Shown here one piece after another: positions 1-5,904 of a stretch of DNA of 8,866 nucleotides. The position numbers and the translations under genes are program-made. Positions within the stretch are counted from its first letter, which is position 1. The number at the start of each line of letters is the position of its first letter. Below the pieces are notes generated by a model that was not told where the DNA came from, made no database searches, and worked only from the letters and a program-made list of their open reading frames with translations. The stretch is from contig DMPF01000127.1 in the NCBI GenBank assembly GCA_003456095.1, positions 1 through 8,866 of the forward strand, in the 5' to 3' direction. The stretch comes from Bacillota bacterium (GTDB lineage: Bacteria; Bacillota; Dethiobacteria; DTU022; UBA8154).

Positions 1-758
1 CGGAAGAACTTCTTGTTGCCCTGAGCGGGGAAGATGCGGGTCTGCATAGCGGCCGAGCGGAAGAGAAAAAGGCAGGGCTGAAGGGCAGATATGGCGCCGA
101 GCAGGAAGAGATCATGCGCAGCTACGGTGAAAACCAGGCCATGCGCAGACTTCTCTGGTATTCCCTTTATCACCAAAATACCCAGCTGGTGGAGAAGTCC
201 ATTCGCATGTTCGGCTTGCTGCGTGAAGGAAGCGGCGAGACGAACCTGCGGGAGTTTGTGCGCAATCCCTGGATCAAGCAGCGCATGCGCATCCAGGCTC
301 TGCTGGAATTGAAGAACATGGGCGTGAAAGGCTTGATCACTGTTTATATGGATGGCTGCCTGAGGGACGTTGACCTCGGTTATTATCCGCTGGTTGCACC
401 GCACTGGCTGGAGCAGTGGCAGGATGTTCTGGATCTGACGCTGGAGAAGATGCGCCGCTGTAATGCTTACGGTGAGCTTTTTTATGAGGATGCGCAGGCC
501 ATCTGGATTGATTTTATCAACAACCTTTATCCCCATATGCCTACAATCAAGAAAAAAGAAACGTGGGCGGCAGGGCTGGAGTATGCTTTGGCCCGCTTTC
601 ATTTCCTGCATCTTACCCAACAAAAACTGGCGGGCCAGTACGGAGTTTCTCCGTCCAGCATATCCGCCCGTTACCGGGAGATTAACAGGGTACTCAATAT
701 CGAACACCGGGCCTACCGCAATATGCTGCGTTACCTTACCCGCCGTGAACAGGACTAA
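1..758 (+). CDS. Helical protein with C-terminal helix-turn-helix, 5' end missing
   Basis: The frame is open from the left edge (first full codon at position 3) to TAA at 756-758, giving at least 251 residues. An ATG at 114 exists, but the frame reads through it without a stop and no good ribosome binding site precedes it, so this is the C-terminal part of a longer protein. The visible part starts with a charged segment, then a mostly helical region containing phrases such as LVEKSIRMFGLL and MRIQALLELKNMGVKG that look like HEAT/TPR-type helical packing. It ends with a helix-turn-helix: TQQKLAGQYGVSPSSISARY, encoded at about 614-673, where 'GVSPSSISARY' is the recognition-helix side. A DNA-binding or adaptor role is inferred from that motif. 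I do not recognise the family well enough to name it. No terminator follows, and yjbQ starts 44 bases downstream. Confidence 0.7.
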   Translation, partial: EELLVALSGEDAGLHSGRAEEKKAGLKGRYGAEQEEIMRSYGENQAMRRLLWYSLYHQNTQLVEKSIRMFGLLREGSGETNLREFVRNPWIKQRMRIQALLELKNMGVKGLITVYMDGCLRDVDLGYYPLVAPHWLEQWQDVLDLTLEKMRRCNAYGELFYEDAQAIWIDFINNLYPHMPTIKKKETWAAGLEYALARFHFLHLTQQKLAGQYGVSPSSISARYREINRVLNIEHRAYRNMLRYLTRREQD

Positions 759-785
759 ATGACTTTCCTTATTTGAACGTTTGCC

Positions 786-793
786 AAGGAGGT
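786..793 (+). promoter_or_regulatory. Ribosome binding site of yjbQ
   Basis: AAGGAGGT is a near-perfect Shine-Dalgarno. It lies 6 bases before an in-frame GTG (800) and 9 bases before the next codon, ATG (803). It rules out the more upstream in-frame ATG at 773, but it cannot decide between GTG 800 and ATG 803. I annotated ATG 803 because the spacing is still good and ATG is the stronger codon. Confidence 0.75.
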
Positions 794-802
794 ATTCTAG
801 TG

Positions 803-1201
803 ATGCACGAACATGTTATGACTGTAAAAACAAAACAGAGGGTTGAATTCTGTGATATCACCGCTCAAGTAAATGAATTCCTCCAACAGGAGCGGGCGGG
901 AGATGGCTGTTTGCTCCTTTTTGTTCCCCATACCACGGCCGCCGTAACGGTCAATGAGGGTGCCGACCCCTCCGTAAGGAGCGACCTTGCCGCTTTTTTG
1001 GAGAAGTTGGTCCCGCGTACGGGCGATTATATGCATGCCGAGGGGAACAGCGACGCCCATATTAAGGCTTCACTCCTGGGCTCCAGCTTGTACCTGCCTG
1101 TAAAAAACGGAAAACTGGCCCTTGGCTTCTGGCAGGCCGTTTTTTTTGTGGAATTTGACGGCCCGCGTATGCGCCGGTTGCATCTGCAGTTTCTTTCCTG
1201 A
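803..1201 (+). CDS. yjbQ: YjbQ / UPF0047 family protein
   Basis: The product is a 132-residue single-domain protein, normal for the YjbQ (UPF0047) family. Members form small beta-barrel trimers; E. coli YjbQ has been reported to have weak thiamine-phosphate synthase activity, and the true substrate is uncertain. Family signatures visible are FVPHTTAAVTVNEGADPSV (residues 40-58), with the metal-site histidine in PHTT; HAEGNSDAHIKASLLG (78-93); and the C-terminal GKLALGFWQAVFFVEFDGPR (103-122). The start is GTG 800 or ATG 803, set by the Shine-Dalgarno at 786-793. The gene may be co-transcribed with the helix-turn-helix gene upstream, since no terminator is visible in the gap. It converges on the M23 peptidase gene: its TGA ends at 1201 and the opposing stop begins at 1203. 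Codons 100-116 contain an inverted repeat followed by eight T, described separately. The family call is confident; the cellular role is not. Confidence 0.93.
   Translation: MHEHVMTVKTKQRVEFCDITAQVNEFLQQERAGDGCLLLFVPHTTAAVTVNEGADPSVRSDLAAFLEKLVPRTGDYMHAEGNSDAHIKASLLGSSLYLPVKNGKLALGFWQAVFFVEFDGPRMRRLHLQFLS
1102..1147 (-). terminator. Candidate intrinsic terminator of the M23 gene, inside yjbQ
   Basis: AAAAAACGG (1102-1110) is perfectly complementary to CCGTTTTTT (1137-1145). Between them CTGgCC (1115-1120) can pair with GGCAG (1131-1135) around a 10-base loop. Read on the minus strand this is a GC-containing hairpin closed by A/U pairs and ending in a T run, 56 to 101 bases beyond the M23 stop codon, where its terminator would be expected. 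Read on the plus strand it is also a hairpin, followed by eight T (1140-1147), but it then lies inside yjbQ, where translating ribosomes should prevent it from folding. The T run is also explained by Phe codons of a conserved segment, so function is inferred. Confidence 0.4.
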
Positions 1202-1202
1202 A

Positions 1203-2039
1203 TCAGCGATCAAGTATTTGCTGCAAGAGCAATCTCACCGCCTCAGGATCCATCCCTTCTCCCAGGTAGCCTTCCCCCAGCCGGATCTCGAAGTGAAGAT
1301 GGGCGCCATCCTGGCTGCCCTCGGCACCGCTGCTGGTCCCCGAATTTCCCACAGTGCCGATAAAAGTACCCGCCTCCACCCGGTCCCCCACCTGCAGCTG
1401 CTCCGAAACCTCATGGAGATGAGCGTAGCGGGTTACCACGTCGTACGCATGAACGATCCAGACCTGCCTGCCCCGTAGCTTGTCCAATACAGCTTCAGGC
1501 ATATTGCCCGCGGCAATGCTTTGCCGCAACATTTCATCCCGTTGCGGGGCGGCGGGTTCGCTGTAAACATGGTCGATACGATAAATAACCCCCTCCCCGG
1601 CGGCGTAAACAGAGTCACCAAAATTAACGGGGACGCCGCAAAAGCTGCTGTAATAATCCAGACCTTCGTGGATACCGTTGCGGTAGGGCCGGGGGGCTCC
1701 GGGCAGGTGTGAATCTCTTGTGCTGACAGTTGCTCCCGGGATAGGACTTTGTAAAAAGGAAAACCGCCGCACCAGGTCGTCGTGCCGGCCGCTTATGCCG
1801 TCTCCTCCGCTACCGCCCGGGAACGGTTCCTGTATACCGGGTCCCGCGGGGATCTGCGCCGGGGTGTCTTTTTCGGATCCCTCCGTAACGCTTTCGGGGG
1901 CTGCTGCAACCTTGCTTTCGTTCTTTTCGGCAATGGTGGTGCCGACCCCAAAAAGGGCCAAAGATTGACTGCCTAAAAAAATAATAACCCCTGCCAGGAT
2001 AAAAAAGAGAAAGATTACGGATTTAGTCTTTTTTCTCAC
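1203..2039 (-). CDS. M23 (LytM-type) peptidase with N-terminal membrane segment
   Basis: The 278-residue protein starts with a basic stretch (MRKKTKS) and a hydrophobic segment at about 8-31, a signal peptide or signal anchor. A Pro/Gly/Ser/Glu-rich linker follows to about residue 85, then a LytM/M23 metallopeptidase domain. Zn ligands fit the HxxxD and HxH motifs: H124 and D128 (GIHEGLDYY) and H249 (AHLHFEIR, with H247); H207 in RYAHLHE is the expected catalytic histidine. The domain has about 35 extra residues (roughly 155-190) between the GEGVIY and RGRQVWIVHAYD strands. The family cleaves peptide cross-bridges of peptidoglycan or acts as an activator of other hydrolases. The complete metal set suggests an active enzyme outside the membrane, in cell-wall turnover or, possibly, sporulation. 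The start is GTG 2039, supported by TGGAGG (plus-strand 2049-2054), 9 bases upstream. The substrate is unknown. Confidence 0.9.
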   Translation of the reverse strand: MRKKTKSVIFLFFILAGVIIFLGSQSLALFGVGTTIAEKNESKVAAAPESVTEGSEKDTPAQIPAGPGIQEPFPGGSGGDGISGRHDDLVRRFSFLQSPIPGATVSTRDSHLPGAPRPYRNGIHEGLDYYSSFCGVPVNFGDSVYAAGEGVIYRIDHVYSEPAAPQRDEMLRQSIAAGNMPEAVLDKLRGRQVWIVHAYDVVTRYAHLHEVSEQLQVGDRVEAGTFIGTVGNSGTSSGAEGSQDGAHLHFEIRLGEGYLGEGMDPEAVRLLLQQILDR

Positions 2040-2067
2040 CGGTAAAAACCTCCACTGCCAGATTACC

Positions 2068-2097
2068 CTTTCATTTTACCATATTCCTGTTTATAAT
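2068..2097 (+). promoter_or_regulatory. Candidate sigma-A-type promoter of the DUF3786-pyr run
   Basis: TATAAT at 2092-2097 is a perfect -10 hexamer. The -35 is poor: CTTTCA at 2068-2073 (18-base spacer, 3 of 6 matches to TTGACA). Transcription would start near 2104, giving a leader of about 92 bases before the TTG at 2196. It is the only obvious promoter for the genes that follow. I found no PyrR-binding consensus or attenuator hairpin in the leader. Confidence 0.4.
2073..2081 (-). promoter_or_regulatory. Candidate extended -10 promoter of the M23 gene
   Basis: On the minus strand the sequence reads TGG-TAAAAT, an extended -10 (TGnTANNNT) 34 bases before the GTG start at 2039. I see no good -35 hexamer at 16-18 bases, which is tolerable for extended -10 promoters. 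It overlaps the likely -35 region of the promoter proposed for the opposite direction, so the two could compete. Confidence 0.35.
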
Positions 2098-2112
2098 ACA
2101 TTTATTTTCGCG

Positions 2113-2129
2113 GCTAAATATTTTTTAGC
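2113..2129. repeat. Small inverted repeat in the leader
   Basis: GCTAAA-TATTT-TTTAGC is a perfect 6-base inverted repeat with a 5-base centre, about 9 bases after the predicted transcription start. It is too AT-rich and short to be a convincing terminator. It could be an operator half-site pair or a 5'-end hairpin, or chance in an AT-rich intergenic stretch. Confidence 0.3.
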
Positions 2130-2150
2130 TGATGCAGTAAAATATGGAGG

Positions 2151-2158
2151 AAGGAGGT
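2151..2158 (+). promoter_or_regulatory. Shine-Dalgarno-like sequence without a matching start codon
   Basis: AAGGAGGT is a full-strength Shine-Dalgarno, but no ATG, GTG or TTG lies 4-14 bases after it; only a CTG occurs at 2162. The real gene uses a second site, AGGAGG at 2182-2187, 8 bases before TTG 2196. The first may be a chance purine run, a ribosome standby site, or the remains of an older start. Confidence 0.4.
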
Positions 2159-2181
2159 AATCTGCCGGCGAATTTAAACAC

Positions 2182-2187
2182 AGGAGG
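2182..2187 (+). promoter_or_regulatory. Ribosome binding site selecting TTG 2196
   Basis: AGGAGG ends 8 bases before TTG at 2196, an ideal distance, and 14 bases before the in-frame ATG at 2202, which is long. The spacing favours the TTG codon as start of the DUF3786 gene. A stop codon at 2175 in the same frame excludes a start further upstream. Confidence 0.6.
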
Positions 2188-2195
2188 CGGTATTC

Positions 2196-2816
2196 TTGTG
2201 CATGAACAATGCCCTGGCCAAAACAACGACGGATTTTGCCGGCTGTGATCCTTTGTCGATGGCGCAGCTAAGCGGTGCCCGTTTTTCACAAAACAGGTTT
2301 TCCCTGCAGTACTGCGGCCTTCCGGTGACAGTGGATTATCCCGGTGGGGAGATGCGCTTTGATCGTGCCAAACCTCCCTTAAACTACAAAGAAAAAGTGC
2401 TTCTGCTCCAATACCTCAGCTATGCTTGCGGGCTGCCGCCGCGCGGACGGTGGCTCTCTTTCCTCGATCTGAAGGGAGGGCCGCTGCACTGGCAGCCATT
2501 TCAAAGGGAGGCCTTAGAACCCCTGGCCCAGCGTTATCATGACCGGCATGACCTTTTTCTGGCGACGGGAATAAAACACGGTGGTGAACAGGTGAAGATG
2601 GGTGATGCGGCGTTGATTATCCCGGTGCTACCCCGCCTTTCGCTTACTTTTATACTCTGGCAGGGCGACAGTGAGTTTGCTCCGCGCAGCATGATCCTGT
2701 TTGATGCTGTTGCTGAATCCTATCTTCCTACCGCTTCCCTGTACGTGTTGGGCATTGAGGCTGCGATCCGCATCTGGTTCCCCGGTGACAGCCGTTTTGG
2801 GGAGTCTTTACCCTAA
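2196..2816 (+). CDS. DUF3786 domain-containing protein
   Basis: The product is a 206-residue soluble protein (205 or 204 if initiation is at ATG 2202) without a signal peptide or membrane segment. The layout matches DUF3786 as I remember it: an early beta segment with LPVTVDYPGGEMRF (about 42-55), then LNYKEKVLLLQYLSYACGLP, a WLSFLDLKGG segment, and the C-terminal core PRLSLTFILWQGDSEFAPRS-MILFDAVAESYLPTASLYVLG. The family has no established biochemical role that I can state; it is common in acetogens, methanogens and dehalogenating or syntrophic anaerobes. No metal-binding cysteine cluster is visible. The gene is first in the + strand run, and its TAA (2814-2816) overlaps the first two bases of the pyrC Shine-Dalgarno, so the two are very likely co-transcribed and perhaps translationally coupled. 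A link to pyrimidine synthesis or its redox partner is inference from position only. Confidence 0.82.
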   Translation: MCMNNALAKTTTDFAGCDPLSMAQLSGARFSQNRFSLQYCGLPVTVDYPGGEMRFDRAKPPLNYKEKVLLLQYLSYACGLPPRGRWLSFLDLKGGPLHWQPFQREALEPLAQRYHDRHDLFLATGIKHGGEQVKMGDAALIIPVLPRLSLTFILWQGDSEFAPRSMILFDAVAESYLPTASLYVLGIEAAIRIWFPGDSRFGESLP

Positions 2817-2826
2817 GGAGGTGATC
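2815..2826 (+). promoter_or_regulatory. Full-length Shine-Dalgarno of pyrC
   Basis: AAGGAGGTGATC is complementary over all 12 bases to the usual bacterial 16S rRNA 3' end (GATCACCTCCTT). It starts within the TAA of the DUF3786 gene and runs directly into ATG 2827; GGAGG to ATG is 5 bases. It fixes the pyrC start and excludes the more upstream in-frame ATG at 2701. Confidence 0.85.
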
Positions 2827-4173
2827 ATGGTGGATTTGCTGCTGCGCGGAGGCTTCCTGTGCGATCCCTCCGTCAAATGGGTTGGGCCGGCGGAGATTCT
2901 CATTCGTCACGGTCTGGTGGAAGCCGTTTCCCGGTCTATAGGGCCGGTGGATGTTCCGGTGCTGAGCCTGGGTGGCCGGACTGTACTTCCGGGCCTAATC
3001 GATATGCATGTGCATTTGCGGGAGCCGGGAATGGAGAACAAGGAAACAATTGCCACCGGCTGTGCGGCAGCGGTGGCTGGCGGCTTTACCGCCGTAGCCT
3101 GTATGCCCAATACCTCCCCACCTGTGGACAATAAGGAAACGGTGATATACATCAAGGAACGGGCCGCCCGGACCGGTCTGGCCCGTGTTTATCCCATCGG
3201 CGCCATAACGGCTGGTCTGCGGGGCCGGGAGCTCTCTGCCATGGATGAGCTGGCAGCGGCAGGAGTAAAAGGTTTTTCCGACGATGGCCGGCCCGTAAGC
3301 GACAGTAAATTGATGTTGCAGGTGCTGCGGTTTGCCCGTGTTCTGGGGTTGCCGATTCTATCGCACAGTGAGGACCTTTCTCTGGCTGCCGGAGGCGTTG
3401 TTCATGCCGGCGCTACCGCATACCGTCTTGGCTTGCCGGTGATCCCCGCTGCCGCGGAAGCGGCAGCCGTGGCCAGGGACCTGCTGTTGCAGCGGGAAAC
3501 GGGCGGACGCCTGCACCTGGCTCATCTCAGCAGCAAGCTCAGTGTTTCCCTGCTGGCCTGGGCAAGGCAGATGGGTATTGCGTACAGCGCGGAAGTGACC
3601 CCCCATCACCTGCTCCTTACGGAGGCGGCTGTTGATGGTTTTAATACGGCGGCCAAGATGAATCCACCGCTGCGGGACGAGGCGGACCGGGCCGCGCTGC
3701 GCGAAGGGCTGTCAAACGGCCTTATTGATGTGATCGCCACGGATCACGCCCCGCACCATGCCGCGGAGAAGGAAGAAGACTTTAAGGAGGCGCCGTTTGG
3801 CGTAAGCGGTCTGGAGACGGCTTTTCCCCTGCTTTTTTCTCACCTGGCGGAGACCGGCATCGTCTCCCTTTCCCGCCTGGTAAGTTGCCTTTCCACCGCC
3901 CCTGCCCGCATCCTGGGGGTGCCGGGCGGCACGCTTGCTCCCGGTACGGCGGCTGATCTGACGGTTATTGATACCTGGGAAAAGCGCGAAGTGAACAAGG
4001 GGAATTTATATTCTCTGGGGAAAAACACCCCCTTTCACGGCTGGGTTTTACGCGGCTTTCCCGTTTTGACCCTGGTGGAAGGGGATATGAAAATGTGCCG
4101 GGGTGTGGTTAAAGGGATGAATGAGGACTTTGATGCGGTTCGGGAGACCGTTTTGAAAGAGGGACGGCTTTGA
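2827..4173 (+). CDS. pyrC: Dihydroorotase, class I
   Basis: PyrC closes N-carbamoyl-L-aspartate to dihydroorotate, step 3 of UMP synthesis, in the cytosol. The 448-residue protein is an amidohydrolase-fold (TIM barrel) enzyme of the usual class I length. Metal and substrate residues are in place: H61 and H63 with R65 in DMHVHLREPG, N95 in MPNT, D153 in GFSDDG, H180 in ILSHSED, H233 in HLAHLSS and D306 in ATDHAPH. An Asp, not a carboxylated Lys, occupies the bridging position (D153), as in Aquifex-type class I enzymes. The start is ATG 2827, fixed by the 12-base Shine-Dalgarno and by the typical N-terminus MVDLLLRGG. The TGA overlaps the pyrK start by 4 bases. No pyrB lies immediately upstream, although class I enzymes often pair with aspartate transcarbamoylase; a DUF3786 gene is there instead. 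Identification is secure. Confidence 0.97.
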   Translation: MVDLLLRGGFLCDPSVKWVGPAEILIRHGLVEAVSRSIGPVDVPVLSLGGRTVLPGLIDMHVHLREPGMENKETIATGCAAAVAGGFTAVACMPNTSPPVDNKETVIYIKERAARTGLARVYPIGAITAGLRGRELSAMDELAAAGVKGFSDDGRPVSDSKLMLQVLRFARVLGLPILSHSEDLSLAAGGVVHAGATAYRLGLPVIPAAAEAAAVARDLLLQRETGGRLHLAHLSSKLSVSLLAWARQMGIAYSAEVTPHHLLLTEAAVDGFNTAAKMNPPLRDEADRAALREGLSNGLIDVIATDHAPHHAAEKEEDFKEAPFGVSGLETAFPLLFSHLAETGIVSLSRLVSCLSTAPARILGVPGGTLAPGTAADLTVIDTWEKREVNKGNLYSLGKNTPFHGWVLRGFPVLTLVEGDMKMCRGVVKGMNEDFDAVRETVLKEGRL

Positions 4174-4952
4174 AACAGTGCAGCGCACAGGTGCGGGAGC
4201 TGGAGGAGGTAAGGGAAGGCTTTTATTACCTGGCCCTTGAAGAACCATACCTTGCTGCCACGGCGCTACCGGGTCAATTTTTGCACCTGCGTGTTACGAC
4301 CACCTTTGACCCCCTGCTGCGCCGTCCTTTCAGTGTGGCTGGCACATCCCCCCAAACGGGGATAGTGCGCCTCTTTTTCCGCCGTTTGGGCACCGGCACA
4401 AAACTTTTAAGTTGCCTGCGCAGAGGTGACCCCCTGGACTGCCTGGGCCCCTTAGGTTCCCCTTTTATGCCGGCGGGGAAAAGCCCGGCGGTCCTGTTGG
4501 CCGGCGGTACCGGTATCGCTCCCCTCCTTTTTCTTGCGGAGAAACTTGGCGGCACCGGAGATGAAGTTTACCTTTTTTACGGGGCGGCCACGGCAGCTTC
4601 CCTGCTGCCCGTGGAGCGTTTTCTTCCTTCCGGCCCCCGCCTTTTTTATGTCACCGCGGACGGCTCGGCCGGAGAAACGGGGTTGCTTACCGATGCTTTT
4701 CGGCGGGCTCTGGAAAAGGGCCTGGTTCCGGGTGAACTCTTTGCCTGCGGTCCCCGCCCCTTTCTTGCCATCCTGGCAGAAGAAAACCGGCGCTGGGGCT
4801 ATCCCCTGCAGGTTTCCCTGGAGGAAAACATGGCCTGCGGGCTGGGAGCCTGCCAGGGGTGTGCCGTATTGCTGCAAAAAGACGGAAAGAGGACCTATGC
4901 GCGTGTTTGCCGGGAAGGTCCCGTATTTTGCGACGCAGAGGTGGTCTGGTAA
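4170..4952 (+). CDS. pyrK: Dihydroorotate dehydrogenase electron-transfer subunit PyrK
   Basis: PyrK is the FAD and [2Fe-2S] subunit that passes electrons from the PyrD FMN to NAD+ in class 1B dihydroorotate dehydrogenase (PyrD2PyrK2). The 260-residue protein has normal length. Visible parts are the ferredoxin-reductase-type flavin motif RRPFS (51-55), the nucleotide-binding loop LLAGGTGIAPLLFLAEKL (109-126), the CGPRP segment (193-197) and the C-terminal cluster ENMACGLGACQGC, with C223, C228 and C231 plus C247 as the four [2Fe-2S] ligands. The start is TTG 4170, overlapping the pyrC TGA as TTGA; GAGGG at 4159-4163 is 6 bases upstream. This arrangement suggests translational coupling to pyrC. 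The stop TAA ends 1 base before the pyrD ATG. Its presence implies that this cell uses NAD+ rather than quinone or fumarate as acceptor for the reaction. Confidence 0.96.
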   Translation: MKQCSAQVRELEEVREGFYYLALEEPYLAATALPGQFLHLRVTTTFDPLLRRPFSVAGTSPQTGIVRLFFRRLGTGTKLLSCLRRGDPLDCLGPLGSPFMPAGKSPAVLLAGGTGIAPLLFLAEKLGGTGDEVYLFYGAATAASLLPVERFLPSGPRLFYVTADGSAGETGLLTDAFRRALEKGLVPGELFACGPRPFLAILAEENRRWGYPLQVSLEENMACGLGACQGCAVLLQKDGKRTYARVCREGPVFCDAEVVW

Positions 4953-4953
4953 G

Positions 4954-5889
4954 ATGCCCTCGCTCAAGGTAAAGCTCGGCCTCCTGGAGCTTGAATCGCC
5001 CCTGCTCACCGCTTCAGGAACTTTTGGCTTCGGAGAGGAATATGCTCCCCTCATGGCTATGGAGGGTCTGGGGGCCTTGATAACCAAGACCATTACATTG
5101 GAGCCTCGCCTGGGAAATCCTTCTCCCCGGATGGTGGAGACCCCCGCCGGGATGTTGAACGCCATCGGGTTGCAGAACCCCGGTTTGGAAAATTTCATTA
5201 AGATTGAACTGCCCCGCCTGCACAGTTGGACTGTTCCCCTGATTGTCAGCATTGCCGGGGAGACGGAAGAGGAGTACGTGACATTGGCCCGGGCGCTGGA
5301 AGGGCAGAGCGGGATCGCTGCGCTGGAACTGAATCTTTCCTGCCCTAATGTAAAAAAAGGGGGAATTTTGTTTGGCATGGACGCCGCCCTGCTGGAGAGC
5401 CTTGTGGGCATGGTGCGTGCCGCCTGGAGCGGTCCCCTGATCGCCAAGCTTACGCCCAATGTCACGGCGATCGAAGAATTAGCCCGCGCCGCCGCCAGGG
5501 GCGGCGCCCAGATTATCTCCGCCATCAATACTTTGCGCGGTATGGTTATCGATATCACCGCGCGCCGCCCCTTGCTCGGCAATCTTGCCGGGGGCCTCTC
5601 CGGGCCGGCCATCCGGCCGGTTGCGGTGAAAATGGTTTACGATATTTATGCGGCCACATCCATGCCCGTTATCGGCGTTGGTGGTATCATGAACACGGAC
5701 GATGCCCTGCAGTTTGTCCTGGCAGGAGCTGCGGCTGTGGCGGTGGGGACGGCAAACTTTGTAGAGCCCCGCACCATACCGCGGATCGCCGCCGGGCTCA
5801 GGGAATATCTGGCAGAAAATGGGCTGCACAGCCTGCAGGAACTGGTCGGCGCAGCGCATAACAGTGGACAGAGGACAGAAGACAGTTGA
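4954..5889 (+). CDS. pyrD: Dihydroorotate dehydrogenase, class 1B catalytic subunit
   Basis: PyrD oxidises dihydroorotate to orotate on FMN (step 4 of UMP synthesis) and works with the PyrK encoded just upstream. The 311-residue protein is a TIM barrel. Signatures are the N-terminal ASGTFGFGEEY (20-30), the N-A-I-G-L-Q-N-PG loop (69-77), NLSCPNVKKGG with C130 as catalytic base (Cys marks class 1; class 2 has Ser), the lysine in IAKLTPN (K165), VIGVGGI (239-245) and the FMN-phosphate segment VAVGTANF (262-269). ATG 4954 lies 1 base after the pyrK stop, with GAGGTGG at 4938-4944. The normal-looking end, LQELVGAAH, is followed by nine residues, NSGQRTEDS. The last eight come from the heptamer array at 5863-5904, in which the TGA also lies. 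This tail is probably a later addition and unlikely to be needed for catalysis. Confidence 0.96.
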   Translation: MPSLKVKLGLLELESPLLTASGTFGFGEEYAPLMAMEGLGALITKTITLEPRLGNPSPRMVETPAGMLNAIGLQNPGLENFIKIELPRLHSWTVPLIVSIAGETEEEYVTLARALEGQSGIAALELNLSCPNVKKGGILFGMDAALLESLVGMVRAAWSGPLIAKLTPNVTAIEELARAAARGGAQIISAINTLRGMVIDITARRPLLGNLAGGLSGPAIRPVAVKMVYDIYAATSMPVIGVGGIMNTDDALQFVLAGAAAVAVGTANFVEPRTIPRIAAGLREYLAENGLHSLQELVGAAHNSGQRTEDS

Positions 5890-5904
5890 CAGAGGACAGG
5901 GGAC
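5863..5904 (+). repeat. Six AGNNGAC heptamers (two 21-base units) across the pyrD stop
   Basis: Consecutive heptamers are AGTGGAC, AGAGGAC, AGAAGAC, AGTTGAC, AGAGGAC and AGGGGAC. Units 1-3 and 4-6 form two 21-base repeats with 18 of 21 positions identical. In the pyrD frame the first unit encodes SGQRTED. In the second unit the GGA codon is TGA, giving the pyrD stop at 5887-5889. The array fills most of the pyrD-pyrF junction and is followed by six A and the pyrF ribosome binding site. Bases 5869-5870 and onward show no inverted-repeat structure. From memory, similar (AGAGGAC)n stretches are scattered in some Clostridia genomes; I cannot verify this here. Confidence 0.85.

Noticed and set aside
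2104..2195. A PyrR attenuator or riboswitch in the leader
   Set aside because: I looked for the PyrR-binding consensus and for terminator/antiterminator hairpins with a T run and found neither.
4534..4953. An upstream in-frame extension of pyrD inside pyrK
   Set aside because: The extension would translate pyrK in another frame. The family N-terminus begins at ATG 4954, one base after the pyrK stop, with a suitable Shine-Dalgarno.
4452..5612. A 386-codon open frame on the minus strand across pyrK and pyrD
   Set aside because: It lies opposite two securely identified genes, has low-complexity Arg/Pro/Ser-rich composition typical of antisense frames in GC-rich DNA, and shows no recognisable domain.
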